Source: Enchytraeus crypticus
Lineage: Eukaryota > Annelida > Clitellata > Enchytraeida > Enchytraeidae
Length of the DNA stretch: 64,000 nucleotides
Direction: 5' to 3'
Assembly: GCA_905160935.1 (NCBI GenBank)
Contig: CAJHZI010000369.1
Span: 324,001-388,000, forward strand
In this document: positions 37,960-50,224 of the stretch, piece by piece
Layout of the letters: each line of letters begins with the position of its first letter
How positions within the stretch are numbered: position 1 is the stretch's first letter
Made by a program: the position numbers and the translations under genes
Notes under the pieces: generated by a model
What the model saw: only the letters and a program-made list of their open reading frames with translations
Database searches by the model: none
What the model was told of the DNA's origin: nothing

Positions 37960-38560
37960 TATTTTTATCCTCTGCCTTTCTCTTCATATCAACATATGAA
38001 TTAGTTATCAAATCATCCAATAACCTAAATTTCAGACCCCCTTTAAACATTCATTCCGTTCTTCCTCAATTGTCTCTTTCAGCAAATCATTCCCTCTCAG
38101 AATATGACTCATCCAGTTCTTCTTTCGATCCCTTATGCTATATATATATCCACAATTTATTAATACTTCCCTATTAAGCATTATTTCTTTCGAAATTGTG
38201 TCAGTCCATGTGATCATCTCAATTTTTCTCCAAAGCCACATTTCGCATGTTTTCTTTATTAACGATCACGTCTCATAACCGTTTAGTAGAGTAGTCCACA
38301 CTAAAGTCCTAACAAGCTATATCTTCATGGCTTTCTTCAAACTTTTTGTTAAAAATTCTTCCTTCTTATTGAAAGCCTCTTTTTCTTGCGTAATTTTACA
38401 TTTTGCGTCAATTTCACATTCTCATCTTCTGTTAATGTAATTCCTAAATATATGAAACTCTTTACTTGTTCTAACTTCGTACCGTCTATTTCTCCATTGA
38501 CTCTTGTATTAATGTAAATTATTAAAATGAGTATTACGGAAGATAGCAATATTATCGAAA
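37960..38560 (-). mobile_element. AG-LINE-type C-terminal fragment, strongly decayed
   Basis: Minus strand shows DGTKLEQVKSFIYLGITLTE, then after frame changes MWLWRKIEMITWTD, KKNWMSHILRGNDLLKETIE and an IDRLTNSYVDMKR-like end. Same protein region as the 57411 copy but far more diverged, with many stops and no (AG)n tail, so probably an older subfamily. Confidence 0.72.
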
Positions 38561-39569
38561 TTACTTAAAATGCAATAAGATAAAATGAAGTTTCCAATAT
38601 CTGCGTATTCACCATTTTTGTACTATTCACTATTTTTGGCTAAACAATATATTCTGCTCAAACATATATTTAAATTCTTTAATTTATTTTTATAATGGAT
38701 CAAAATCAAAGTAAAATTTGTTAAACTCTCAACTATCTCTGCCCTTACTGCGATATGCTATTATGCTACATTGTGCATATCAACAACAAACAAGTTTTGT
38801 TGATTTCATTAAAAAGTTTTTAAAAGTTTCAAAAGGTTATGTCTAAGACATACACATATACCTAAATCAAAATTTACTGTTTTTATTTTGAAAGTTTTAA
38901 AATGGTTCAAAAGTTGTCTTCAACATATATCTAAATCAAAATTTATTATAATTAAAAACAAATGAGTTTATCGTTTGTTTTGTCTGCGTTATCTGTTATT
39001 TAAAAATACGCACAGTTTTAACTGGTCAATTTTCTTAAGTTCTATTTCCATCACGGCACAATCTCTGTATAACTAATAAATTCCAGGCACTTTAAAATCA
39101 TATTTTCCGATATCATCTTGAATTGCTCAAAATTGCCCAAAATTACTCGAAAGCTCAGTGTAATCTCACTTCTTTATTGGCTGCATAGAATTTCTACAAA
39201 AAATCCCCCTGCAGTCCATATAGAAATTCCTGCAACGATTGCTTTAACCGCAAAGCTACTACGTGTGCTAGATTACATTTTCAGATGCTAAAGAAGTAGC
39301 TCAATTTAACCTATTTTACGATTAATCTCGAGAGCGGAAAGTACAACATTTGTCGAAAGTATTTTCTAGGGCAGTCTAATTAAATGTAGATCTATAGTAG
39401 AGTACTAAAGAAAAGTTTAAGTGGAAGAACCAAAGTGGAAAAACTGAAGTAGATGAAAAGCTAAAACACTTAATACATATACCTCCTCGCTCAGGATTCA
39501 ATTAATCTAGAACTCCAATCATTTATCTATAGCTTCCCATATAGAATGTAGTCATTTAAAACCAAACTG
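38561..39569. other. Unannotated stretch
   Basis: No gene. A diverged two-copy repeat (ACATATACCTAAATCAAAAT at about 38855 and ACATATATCTAAATCAAAAT at about 38923) is present. Confidence 0.6.
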
Positions 39570-40008
39570 GTCACTCTGAAGTCATAATCGACACTGTGAA
39601 GACACACAGGTCACTGTGAAGACACACTGGTCACGTTGAAGACACATTCGTTACAATGAAGACACACAGGTCACTGTGCAGCCACACTGGTCACTCTGAA
39701 GCCACACTGGCCATTTTAAAACAACAAAGGTCCCACTCTCAAAAGCATTGCTCTCTCTAAAGCAACAATGGTCACTCTGATGCCACATTGGCCATTCTGA
39801 AGCCACATTGGTCACTGTGAAGCCACATTAGTCACTCTGAAGCCACACTGGCTATACTAAAGCCACACTGGCCAATCTAAAGCCACAATAGTCACACTCT
39901 CAAAAACATTGATCACTCTAAAGCCACACTGGTCACTCTAAAGCCACACTGGTCACTGAAAAGCCACATTGGGCACGCTGAAGCCACAATGGCCACTTTG
40001 AAGCCGTT
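39570..40008. repeat. 20-bp tandem repeat, about 22 copies
   Basis: Units are variants of CACTGGTCACTCTGAAGCCA, most exactly 20 bp apart, with a few indels and CTCTCAAAAGCATTG interruptions (39735 and 39897). Not a CRISPR array: no unique spacers between units. Confidence 0.92.
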
Positions 40009-40214
40009 CAATCAGATGTTTTCAATATACTTGCTAGTTTCAATTTAAAATATTTCTTCAAAAGTTCTCCCCATGAGTTTCGATAGCTAAACCTCCATTG
40101 CTAGAATTATTTTGCAGAATAAAATTTGCACCTCTTGTTTTAATATCAGTTTTCAATGATAATTGTGACAAAGCAATGAAGCCTGTAAAGCTTCTATGAA
40201 CTTGATGGCTTCAC

Positions 40215-40400
40215 ATACTCCGGTGCTGTTTCCAAGCCATTACAGAATAAATCAGCTGCATGTGTCGTAAGAGAAGACTAAGCACGAGTTTGGAAAGGTA
40301 ATGGGAAACCACAGCAGGAGCCAAATATTCTCAAACCAAAGAAGTAATGTTTTGGAAAAGGTTTTGCCTTGGAGTTGAAATATTTTTAAGAGTTAAAGGA
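40215..40400 (+). repeat. SINE-b, diverged copy
   Basis: CCATTACAGAATAAATCAGC, TGTGTCGTAAGAGAAGACTA, AAGGTAATGGGAAACCACAG and AGGAGCCAAATATTCTCAAA follow the family order with many changes. The 3' end is not clear. Confidence 0.6.
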
Positions 40401-41689
40401 ATACACTTACTGACCGCAAATGTAGGTGAGAACAGGTAACTTAGTATCTAGAACAAGCAATATCTGCTTCACAAGAGATATCTAGAGTAAGAGATAGTTC
40501 CACGTGATAGCCACTTTAGGGCAATTAAGCATCCTAATATACAGCTACTGTATAATGCAATTATAAATATATTTGTGCAGTTGTCGATACAGAATAGTTG
40601 CTTATTTATATTGTTTCCGACTATTTATTCCTGATATTTACAAATTATGCTTTAATTCGTGAACTTCATGTCTTCAATTAAATCCAACTATAACTTAAAA
40701 GTTACATTTGAAATAAGCAACTATTTGATTTTCGTAAATAATATTGTAGAAATGGATTTTATCAAATATTTTACAATTTCTTACGATAAGAGGTACCAAA
40801 CTCTATGACTGAAGGGTTCCTCATTAAATAAAAATACCAGTAAATCTACATGTAGTTGCACTCTTGTTCGTATCTAACACATGAGGGTTTATTTAATATT
40901 TCTAATAAGTGACGAGGACAGCCCGTATAAGTCTCTGATAATATTTAATGTATTTATATGTTCCAGTTGTAGAGAAAAGGCACAATTAACTAGATAATAG
41001 CAAACTTAATAAAAAAAACTAACAAGCCAGATAGATAAATAAATATCTGCAAATAACAAAAAGTACAATATCTAGAAATTAAATTATACCGCTAAAATTG
41101 CATAAGCCAAAGTACTTGATATTCAAGAATAACGTGATTATGAGTGACTGTTTAGAATAGAGCTGGTGCAGATGTTTTAGATCGCTGGACATTTATACTC
41201 TCAATGTAACGGCAAGTAAACGGCTTGCAAGCAAGACACGCTTATTGCTCTCTGGTAGGTATTTAAATACTAAATAGTGTGTATATAAAACTGCCGTTTC
41301 ATTACACAATCTCATATCTTGGATTTAAACATATGAGATGAAAACATAGTCACCTGCGAAAAAGCACAACCCTAATATAATGTCTGATTTTTGGCTGAGT
41401 TTGCCTGAGGTGATCGACTGATATTCAGTGACACAGTCTAACGCATATCATGTGGAAATCTTTATTAATGAATTCAGACCTTGTAGTAAACTTAGGAAAA
41501 TTAAAACTTGTGGAAGCTGTTATGAAAGTTGGAAGAACTATACGAAGAAATAATATTTAGGCTCTATATGGCAACTACCATCCATCGTATTCTTTATCTA
41601 GTTGAAAATTTATTTCCCAGGAAAATATTAAAAACATCTCTCAAAGGAAATTTATTTTTGAATTTTAGTTTCGATATTCGTTATCTAAT
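40401..41689. other. Unannotated stretch
   Basis: No gene supported; the 131-codon frame 41529-41924 overlaps repeats and has no domain. Confidence 0.6.
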
Positions 41690-41816
41690 TATGTATCTAG
41701 GCGCTCAACAGCCAAATGTCCTTTCTGACGATAGTTTGATCATTGAAACTTTGTCGCAGTGTACGACACGTGCAGTCCACCGCTGGTCTATTCATCAGCA
41801 ACCAGGACACAACACT
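41690..41816 (-). repeat. SINE-a head fragment
   Basis: Minus strand: GTGTTGTGTCCTGGTTGCTG, GAATAGACCAGCGG, GACTGCACGTGTCGTACACT, CGTCAGAAAGGACATTTGG and TGAGCGCCTAGATAC match the first half of SINE-a at 1332. It abuts LINE-C. Confidence 0.75.
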
Positions 41817-41849
41817 AGCAATCAATTTCAAGTAATTCAAGTAATTTTA

Positions 41850-43062
41850 GCATCAATTTCTTTTTACATCATATCTCTCATGTCGCACACAATCAGTTGT
41901 TATTGGTCAAAATCGCTCCTCTGAACTACCCTCCTACGCGGTGTTCCTCAAGGTACAGTACTAGGTCCTTGATCTTCTCTTTATATATCACTCCTCTTAG
42001 CTACTTGCTTGCTCAGTCTTCCATAAATTTTCATTTCTATGCAGACGACACTCAACTGTATATTTCCTTTTCTAATCATGATTCCGATCAGAAACTGGCC
42101 CATCTCTCATCCATTCTAGACAAGGTTTATTCCAGGTTTTGTGCTAACCGTCTTGCTGTTAATCCCTCCAAAACTGAATACCTTTTAATTGTCACTCCTT
42201 TGCAAAGAAATAAAATTACTAATAACTCTGTTAATTTTCAGAATCTTTCTCTTTCACCTTCTCGATCCGCCAAAAACCTTGGAGTCATATTTGATGAAAA
42301 CCTTGACTCTAAATCCCATATCTCCTCTGTTTGTCGCGCTTCTTTCTTTCAGATTCGTCAGATTAGGCAAATACGTCCATCCCTTACTAGAAATTCAGCC
42401 ACTATCCTTGCTAATTCTATAGTTCATTCAAAGCTCGACTAGTGTAATTCATTAGTACATGGATTGCCTACTTCTTCTCTCAATCGTTTGCAGCACGTCC
42501 AAAATTCTCTTGTACGTGTTGTATGCAAGTCCTCTCGACTTCAATTTCGCTTTCTTTCTTTACTTCGCAAACTTCACTGGCTCCCTGTTAATCAACGCAT
42601 AAAATATAAAATAGCTCTATTAATTTTCAAAACTCTGCGATTTGGCAAGCCTTCTTACTTATCTGAAATTCTTCCCTATCGTCCCACACGTTCACCTCAT
42701 TTCACCGATACCAATCTTCTCTCTGTTCCAAATATTCTCACATCATTGGGCAGACGTTCTTTTTCTTACGCAGCACCCACAATCTGGAACTCTTTACCTG
42801 CTAATCTTCGCTCTTGTTCTTCTCTTTCAACATTCTCTAGCAAGCTTAAGACTTATCTTTTCCCACCGTAGACATAATCAATCTACCCTGACCATTTTTG
42901 ATCACCGGACTGGCTTTCGTTTAGGACCTTACTTCTCCTCAGCACATTTCTTTTGCAGATTGGTCTGGGTGAATTGATCTGTAGTGATGTGTGCTGTTGG
43001 GGACGTCCCTGACATCATCCCTGGATGAGGAAACGGATGTTAAACCTTTATTATTATTATTA
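41850..43062 (+). mobile_element. LINE-C, 5'-truncated non-LTR element
   Basis: Covers late RT, the C-terminal domain and a full 3' end: GGGGACGTCCCTGACATCAT, GATGAGGAAACGG, GTTAAACCTTTATT and (ATT)n. The same 3' end appears alone at 4066, 48108 (minus) and 53745. The parent family is therefore an ATT-tailed LINE with many short copies. Confidence 0.85.
41855..42871 (+). pseudogene. LINE-C reverse transcriptase, C-terminal half
   Basis: FTSYLSCRTQSVVIG, RRGVPQGTVLGP, a frameshift near 41970, IFSLYITPLSY, FHFYADDTQLYISF (YADD active site), RFCANRLAVNPSKTEYL, SAKNLGVIFDENL, then an in-frame TAG at 42440-42442 where relatives read LDYCNSL, then LHWLPVNQRIKYKIALL, SYAAPTIWNSLPANLR and a natural stop after TYLFPP. 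One frameshift plus one stop, so fairly young. CR1/L2/Rex-like by motif impression. Confidence 0.87.
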
Positions 43063-44394
43063 ATAGAGAAACATAAAGAAAATGCACAATGACGTTTGGA
43101 AATACAAGCAAGGGAGCTCACAAATATATGCGCAGTTTACTATACGTGTAGTTAGTATGAGAGGAGAGTTACAAGTGCCCAGATTCTAAATCTTCATTTT
43201 AGGACACTAACTGCATACTAACTTCTACCAATTCACCTAGTAAAGAAGGGATGCTTTATATAGGTTTCATCAGTTCCTTGCATCCTCTACAGAACACTGG
43301 GCATTTATATAGGTATGCAATTATTAAAACGTTCGTTGAAAATTGAAATGGCTTCATTTTTATTTTTAAAAATCGGGAGATATTTCTCCTTGGCTATCCC
43401 CGATTTTTTTTGGAGAAAGACTATCCAAGTTTTCCTCCGATAGCCTCTTTATAATTCAACACGGCTGTCAGTTCTCATCACTTCAGGCGTCGCCTTTGAT
43501 GGCATGCATGAAGACATTTGTAGCAAATTGCGTGCGAAGTTTTGCATAGAAATAAGACAACAGGTGAATAATTCAGCAAGTGAAAGGATCTCCGGAAGAG
43601 TCTTCCATATCGCTCGAGATAAAACTGACAGGTGCGGACGGGGCTTAGTATCGCATTGCATTAACTACTCGAGTATTAGCACGAGATTAAATTTACATCA
43701 GCTGTTATTTTATTATCAGCTTCTTCTTTATGCATGACGCGCTCGTTCAACCTTCCATTAGACACCAATTGATTGCTGACTGTGTAACTAGTTATAGTTG
43801 AACGAGTATAATCGAGATTCTGTAATTATCAATTATACTTTGAGTTCAGTACTTCTTATCATAACTGCAAAGATGCATAAAATTGAAAACGTTTCCTAAA
43901 GATCTGGATGGGGAATCGTCCATGCTTGAACTTAACGGTTGGAAAGGTTGAGGTGGATAGAAAATCGACGATAAGCATCCTCTGCCTGAATCTTTAACCT
44001 CAATCTAAAAGTTCAAACACACAAATAACACTGCCGAACTTTTACAGAAGAACTGTATTATGGAGCATTGCCATCATAGACAAGAAAAGTTATAGGCCCT
44101 ATAGCATATTGTAGCATAGTAAGTATTTTCAATTAATCAATTACGAAAATGCGATTTAAGCAGAGAAGCTAAACATTTCATATCGGCTGGTATAGAGTTT
44201 TATAAGAGTAAGAATAGAGTTTCAAAACAGTACAAGTAATTTGTGAAAAACTTGGGGATTCTAATTTTCTAAAACAGTCTTACAAAGAGAGGTTTATGGA
44301 GCATTATAACAAATTTACAAGTTGTCTTTTTTTCCTCTCTCTAATATCTACTTATATATGTATACTAAACATATACAGTATTATATACTTACTG
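43063..44394. other. Unannotated stretch
   Basis: No gene supported. Opposing frames at 43449-43661 (minus) and 43504-43737 (plus) show no known motif. Confidence 0.55.
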
Positions 44395-44668
44395 TATGAG
44401 TAAACAGGATTGTTTTCTCATGGAATGACGCCCCTGCCCAGAAAATGTTAGTCGAAGCTGAGGAAGTCATAAGGGGCCTACCTCGTCAAAAGCAAAATCC
44501 CCCAAGAATGTTGGTATATCAAAAGGAATGTCATAGATGATTTAAAGATCCACTCGTAAGTGGACATAGAGATGAAAACGGAAGATAGAGAAGAGTGGAG
44601 GTGTAGGTGAAAATACCATGGACCTGCCAGTAGGCAGTGCACTAAGAGAGAGAGAGAGAGAGAGATAT
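44395..44668 (+). mobile_element. AG-LINE-derived short element, copy 2
   Basis: AAACAGGATTGTTTTCTC, GACGCCCCTGCCCAG, GTCGAAGCTGAGGAAGTC, GGAATGTCATAGATGATTTA, a decayed AG-LINE C-terminus and CTGCCAGTAGGCAGTGCACT plus AAG(AG)n. Same structure as the minus-strand copy at 20742. Confidence 0.75.
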
Positions 44669-44949
44669 GCACACTTTGCTATGCTCTCGCCTTATGTGTG
44701 CAACAGATTTGTCGAGTTATTATTGGACTCTAACGACTCACACTCTTTACTATTAACTGAAATCTTCTGCTTTAAGGGCAAAAGTTCCCGTTGTAGCGTC
44801 GTTTGTAAAATACTGTCACACTACGCTTTCTTTCTTTCTATGATGTCGTGTCATAATGTGGTACATAGCAGTACTAGTTACTGCAAGTTATATACCAGTG
44901 ACTTTCTCAATTTTACAGTAAATTACTGTTACCTTAATCTTTGTGACCG
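44669..44949. other. Unannotated stretch
   Basis: Frame 44618-44956 runs out of the LINE tail and has no domain. Confidence 0.5.
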
Positions 44950-45012
44950 TAACTAGAGTGTGTTGAGTCCTCTTGAAGAGAAGCCTTGTGCTTCTGAACT
45001 TTGACGTTAATC
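44950..45012 (+). repeat. SINE-d tail fragment
   Basis: GTCCTCTTGAAGAGAAGCC and CTTCTGAACTTTGACGTTAA match the end of SINE-d at 20550-20590. Confidence 0.5.
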
Positions 45013-45419
45013 ACACTACAAGCTACCATTCTTTCTTCTCCTTGCAAACATTTGAGCACAGTCGAGCTCATTTTAAGCGTTAAACGTTCAGCTCACACTG
45101 GAAATCAATCAGACATAAAGTTTACCACAGAACTCACAAAAGAGCGATTTGTAACCAGTTTCCGGAAATAGAATAGACCGTGAATCATCGTGACCACATA
45201 TTGCTCTTCTTCTTTTTATTACATGTGATGTTGATTAAAAATCGCTGAGATGGGTTATTTTATAAATCTACTCCATTCTAATATAATACTATTTTGCTAT
45301 TCTATTCAACGCACAAACAATCTCTATTTATTTTCTATTTCTGGTTTTAAAACAATTTATAATCTTATTTTCGATTTAAATTTCTATTGCGTTGCAAATT
45401 TAGAATTAAGAGGAAGAGC
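45013..45419. other. Unannotated stretch
   Basis: No gene or repeat recognised. Confidence 0.5.
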
Positions 45420-45626
45420 CGGATAGGATACACTCAAAGGGAGTATAGTTTATGAAAAAGTTAATAAAAGGAAGAACATAATTAAAGAGAAGGAGAGGCA
45501 GACAATGATTTGGAATGTTCGATGATTTAAAAATTCATTCTTTTGTGCACTCGAAAAATAAAAACCGAAGACACAGAAGAGTGGTGTTATATGCCGTGGA
45601 CATGCCAGTGGGTTGTGCACTGAGTA
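45420..45626 (+). mobile_element. AG-LINE 3' end, strongly decayed
   Basis: GGATACACTCAAAGGGAGTA, GAAGGAGAGGCAGACAATG, TGATTTAAAAATTCATTC, GAAGAGTGGTGTTATATGCC and ATGCCAGTGGGTTGTGCACT follow the AG-LINE terminus with many substitutions; no AG tail remains. Confidence 0.65.
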
Positions 45627-46035
45627 AATGTTCCAGAAGTGCCTCTGCCTGATAGAATTCTAGGATAATTTATTCCACAGATGTCACTGGCTTTTACATT
45701 ATTCTAGGATGATTTATTCCGCATAATTATATCAGTGGCTGTATCAAGATTCAACAATGAGATATTCAACATTCATGTTTATTACTGAACACAGCAATAT
45801 TATAAAATCTTTTATTTAAACTATTTCACTGTTTTCACTATCTGCTACAATATTCAAGACTGATCTACTTCAGAGAGGTCAGTGACTATTGCGTTGTATT
45901 CTCAAACTAAAGGCAGTAGGCCTACTTATGTTTGGGTTTCAGAGTTTTAATATGAAAACGATTAATATTAGGAATATGTGACCGTTGTATATGATATACT
46001 TATGTGCGTACTTTAAAATATCTAAATTTAATGTC
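45627..46035. other. Unannotated stretch
   Basis: No gene. A short duplicated phrase, TTCTAGGATAATTTATTCC and TTCTAGGATGATTTATTCC, occurs at 45658 and 45703. Confidence 0.55.
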
Positions 46036-46412
46036 TGGTGTAGAGGTACATGTGGTGTAGTGATAGAAGTGATGTAGTGTTACATGTGGTGTAGTGTTAG
46101 AAGTGTTGTAGTGCTGCAAGTGGTGTAACTGGTGTAGTGGAACGTGTGATGTAGCGGTACAAGTGTTGAAATGGTACAATAGTTTAGTGGTACAAGTTGT
46201 GTAAGTGGTGTAACGGAACATGCGTTGTAGTGGTACATGTGGTGCAGTGGTACAAGTGTTGAAGTGGTACAAGTGGTGCAGTGATACAAGTTTTATTGAT
46301 ACAAATGATTTAGTAGTACAAGTGTCGTAGTGGTACAAGAGTTGTAATAGTACAAATGTCGCAGTGGTACAAGAGTTGTAATGGTACAAATGTCACAGTG
46401 GTAGAGCAGAGG
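46036..46412. repeat. 17-bp tandem repeat, about 21 copies
   Basis: Variants of AAGTGGTGTAGTGGTAC, mostly 17 bp apart. Minus-strand frames give a Tyr/His/Cys/Thr-rich repetitive peptide (129 codons), which I regard as a by-product of the repeat and not a gene. Confidence 0.88.
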
Positions 46413-46639
46413 TGTAATAATTCTGGTTAGGTGTATACAATAGTCATACTTAGAGATCTGCTATAGAAAACAATCGCTACGCCGCAGAATTAGTGACTTT
46501 TGAGTGAGGTTGCGCTATGAAATTTTTTCTTTCAACAATCGAAGAGACTCCTAATTTGATAAGTACTGCAATACTGTCGGCATAAAGATCTGATAGCTGC
46601 AATGTAAAAAAGCTAATGTTACGGTCACTTTCCTCACTT

Positions 46640-46762
46640 GAAAGCGATGTCAGTGACGGGCGAGCCCAGGATTTGAACCCCGCACATGTTGATCCCAGGA
46701 TTTGAACCCCGCACATGTTGATCCGCGATCGAATATCTTACCGACATCGCCACTGGCTCTAA
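46640..46762 (-). repeat. SINE-c with internal 29-bp duplication
   Basis: Minus strand has CCAGTGGCGATGTCGG, GATCGCGGATCAACATG, GGGTTCAAATCCTGGG and GCCCGTCACTGACATCG, as at 14318. The B-box block (CCCAGGATTTGAACCC plus CGCACATGTTGAT on the plus strand) is present twice in tandem (about 46663-46691 and 46692-46720). Confidence 0.75.
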
Positions 46763-47214
46763 CGAGTGCATGATGTTTCCAATGTGCATTCCCATGACGT
46801 TTCTATCTTTAAGAAAGTGCAGTTAGCAAAAGCATGATTGAATCATCTGAATAGAAAGTTATATATCATTTAGCCAGCACCAGGTAATACATAAGAGAAA
46901 AGTGTCAGACTTTGACTACACATATTTTCTGCAAACGTCTAAAGTCAGACATTTGCCATTTTCTGTTTTATGAATAATTCAGCATCATGTTCTCGGTTAG
47001 AGAACTCGATCTTTCGTTACGTCGAGTGTTAATCCAACCTTGAAGTTTCATTAACTTGTCTTACGTATGCACCTACATGTACATGCCTATATCTCGAAAA
47101 AGGAATGAGTATTGCAACAGAGTTTTGTAAAGGATATACATTTATCAGAATATCAATATATAGAATATATTAATAAATTGAATATATCTCAGAATGTCTC
47201 AGCAGAATAGGGGT
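46763..47214. other. Unannotated stretch
   Basis: No gene or repeat recognised. Confidence 0.5.
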
Positions 47215-47335
47215 AACGTCATAAAGTTTTAAATGACTGATCTTGAGATGTATTAAACCCACATGGGTTCGATTCCCAGCCACGCTGATCTGCGAGTAAA
47301 ATCTCAGACATACACTGGACTGGTTACACTGAAAT
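47215..47335 (+). repeat. SINE-d fragment with B-box
   Basis: GGGTTCGATTCCCAGCC is a good B-box; the following GCTGATCTGCGAGTAAAATC and TCAGACATAC match SINE-d at 20388. The A-box side is decayed. Confidence 0.58.
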
Positions 47336-47603
47336 TGGACTAAATTTCTTAACAGTTTAAACATGTGATATTTAAAGTGATAGATACCAACGTAGTTAAT
47401 CATTTCACTGTAATGGGTGTTTACTTTTTTATTTATGTTTTATTTGCGCACTTGTTCTTTCTTTAGAAACTGCCCAGTTAATTGGAATAAACTGGAGCTT
47501 GTGCATTCTATCTTTATGTCAACATGTATTATGAATAGACTTAATCTTCTGGATATTTAGACATCATCATCCGGATGAAATATTCCTATATTAGATTCAT
47601 TTT

Positions 47604-47638
<35 letters not shown>

Positions 47639-48107
47639 TTGACCATGATAGTAATTTATATTTAATATGTACTGCTTATAATAATCGTAATAATAATAAT
47701 AATAATAATAAGAAAACTTATCATCACCATCACTATCTTCATAATCATCATCATAATAATTTTTGTAAGCATACTCATAATGACAATCATATTCATAATC
47801 TCAATTATAGTAGTCAAAATGGTAAAAAGCGTTGCAAAAATGTTGTAATTTACTTTTGACTGAGGTTTTTTATACAGTACGTACAGTTCATACTGCCATG
47901 TATTTTGCTGAATAAAGATCATATATAGGAAGCCCTTTGTTCTTTGAACTCTTAGAATTTTTGTGTGTTTTACTGTCATATCAAATTTATAGATGATCAA
48001 CAATTTCTACCGTCTGAATTTGGTTTATGCTTATTATGTGTTTAGCGGTCATGCCAAATATAGGGAAACACAATAATTTGTAGAGTTTGTATTTTGATCA
48101 ATGTTTA
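47336..48107. other. Unannotated stretch with (GAT)n and (AAT)n
   Basis: No gene. (GAT)n at about 47605-47636 and (AAT)n at about 47688-47711. Confidence 0.65.
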
Positions 48108-48111
48108 ATGC

Positions 48112-48148
<37 letters not shown>

Positions 48149-48200
48149 GGTTTAACGTCCGTTTCCTCATACAAGGATGATGTCAGGGACTTCGTTAACT
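48108..48200 (-). repeat. LINE-C 3' end, solo
   Basis: Reverse complement of the LINE-C terminus: (TAA)n, AAAGGTTTAACGTCCGTTTC and GATGATGTCAGGGACTTCG. No coding part. Confidence 0.8.
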
Positions 48201-48799
48201 ACTATACATTTGATTAACTAAAGATTATATAAGGAATATGTGCAGAGCTTCAGCTACATATAAGTCGTGGGCGTAGTATTATGGCAGGTTGAGTTAGTCC
48301 ACATGACAAATTCAAACTTTATCTGGTTGCTAATTATGAGTTGGTTTTTCTGCGACACTCTTCTAGAAGAATTTATTTTATTTTCGACTCTTCGTGACAT
48401 CTTCACCGCACGCTTGACACTGTCAAAGAGTTGCCTCCCCAGTGGGATCGGTGGCGTTACTTCAGTGTCAGAGGTGCTACATCTTAGTTCACCCGCATAT
48501 TGTCATCGTTTTTCATTTTTATTTCCTCAACAATAATTATAGTTTTAATCAGAGAAAATGTTGCAACTGCTATTTGTATAAACACCTTATCATGTACTTG
48601 ATTAATGCTGAAGCAATTTCCCTGTACAAGCATTCAATTTTCTGGAGCTATTAGTCTAGCTGCTGTTTAGGTCTACATACTGTGGGCTGTTACAAATTTT
48701 ATAGTGATATGGTATCATCACACTATGAGCCTAAATGGTAAATAAATTATATCTCTTGAACTGATTTACTGTATTTTGGAAATTGCTCCTTGTATTAAA
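48201..48799. other. Unannotated stretch
   Basis: No gene supported. Confidence 0.5.
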
Positions 48800-48863
<64 letters not shown>

Positions 48864-48893
48864 TATAGATAATTATAATTATATATATATATT

Positions 48894-48926
<33 letters not shown>

Positions 48927-48990
48927 CATACATACATATTTATATCTATATATATATTATATATATATATATTTATATACATATATGTAT
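48800..48990. repeat. TA-rich microsatellite
   Basis: A pure TA run of about 29 units (48802-48859) followed by TATACATACA-type imperfect repeats. Confidence 0.92.
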
Positions 48991-49021
48991 ACAAATACAA
49001 ATAGAAATAAACATTTAAAAG

Positions 49022-50224
49022 AAATAAAATAAAAATTCCCAGAAACACAGGGTATCAAACAGTCTTAAGAAACTAGAACAACGGCCGTCAGGGAAGATGA
49101 TACACATCTTATCTAGCTGACCACCGTCTGCAACTATATTAATGTCATGTTTAATGCAAAATCAACTTAAATACGCACTTTAGCTAAGCAACAATTCTAG
49201 CTGGACATTTACACAAAAAACCAAAATTTAGTAATTTACAAACCATCAAACAAAATATATTTGTAACGTTTAGTGAATTCTGCTAAGGACCTCGAACTGC
49301 GGATATCAGGAGGTATTTGGTTCCAAGAATTGATAAAGTTTTAGACATAAGATTTTAAAAATTCTGAAGTTGTTCTAGAACACAAATAATTGGTCTCGGA
49401 GAGCCTTGTATTATACACAAACGAGGTCTGATTATCAATAAAAATACATTTCATGGATACTGACATAGTCAGATCGGGGAAATTAATACATTTAAAAACA
49501 CGTTTACCAGTACGTAATTGGAATAACTGAAAAATTGGTAATACATTATAATTCATATAAAGTTGCTTAACATTATGAAACTTATGTTTATTCTGTAAAG
49601 TTCTTAGAATACGGTTACATGCAACATGTAAGGGTTGAAGCAACTGTTTGGTTGTATTGGCATAAACTTCAATACCATATTGTGTCCTTGATTGCACCAA
49701 TGAAAGGTATAAATTTCTACGACAATTCATAGGAATAAAATCTCTACGATTGTATAACATCTTATTAAAATTATTAATTGTACAGAATAATGATTTAATA
49801 TGATCACCAAAAGTCAAATTTTCATCAAATGTTAAGCCTAAAAATTTGGTAACATATGTTCTATTAATGCAGTTATTATCAAGGGATACAGTTAAATTGT
49901 TAGTTTGAATAAGAGCTTCATCGTCCTTAGTGGGGTAGAACAATACCTATGAAGACTTAGAGCAATTTACAGTTAGCTTGTTACTTATAAACCATTTACT
50001 TATTTCAGAGCAAGCTAGATTCGCAGAGATAAACAATTCATCAATAGACTTATGTTTAACAAACAAATTAGAATCATCAGCATACTGTTTTATGGACCCA
50101 AATGAACAGGCATTATGAATGTCATTCATATACTGTAGATTATAAAAAGTAAAGGTCCTAAAATCGAACCTTGAGGAACACCGATACCAACAGATAACAC
50201 TAGAAATGCTGTCACCAATTAAGG
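49022..50224 (-). mobile_element. LINE-E, 5'-truncated non-LTR element
   Basis: Minus-strand RT C-terminal half with a 3' UTR of roughly 320 bp (49340 down to about 49022) that ends AT-rich at the (TA)n block. 5' limit at about 50224. Confidence 0.82.
49341..50224 (-). pseudogene. LINE-E reverse transcriptase, C-terminal half
   Basis: VGVPQGSILGPLLF-type motif at about 50165-50200, a one-base frameshift, MNDIHNACSFGSIKQYADD (YADD active site), SKWFISNKLTVNCSKSS, an in-frame stop at 49947-49949, VLFYPTKDD, TKFLGLTFDENLTFGDHI, YNRRDFIPMNCRRNLYLSL, QYGIEVYANTTKQLL and CNRILRTLQNK. The stop at 49341 leaves a final FNSWNQIPPDIR-type segment beyond it in sequence, so the original stop lies further on. 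One frameshift and two stops. Confidence 0.83.

Noticed and set aside
43449-43737. Overlapping frames on both strands
   Set aside because: Neither translation matches a family I know, and there is no supporting context.
46000-46389. 129-codon Tyr/His/Thr-rich minus frame
   Set aside because: By-product of the 17-bp tandem repeat.
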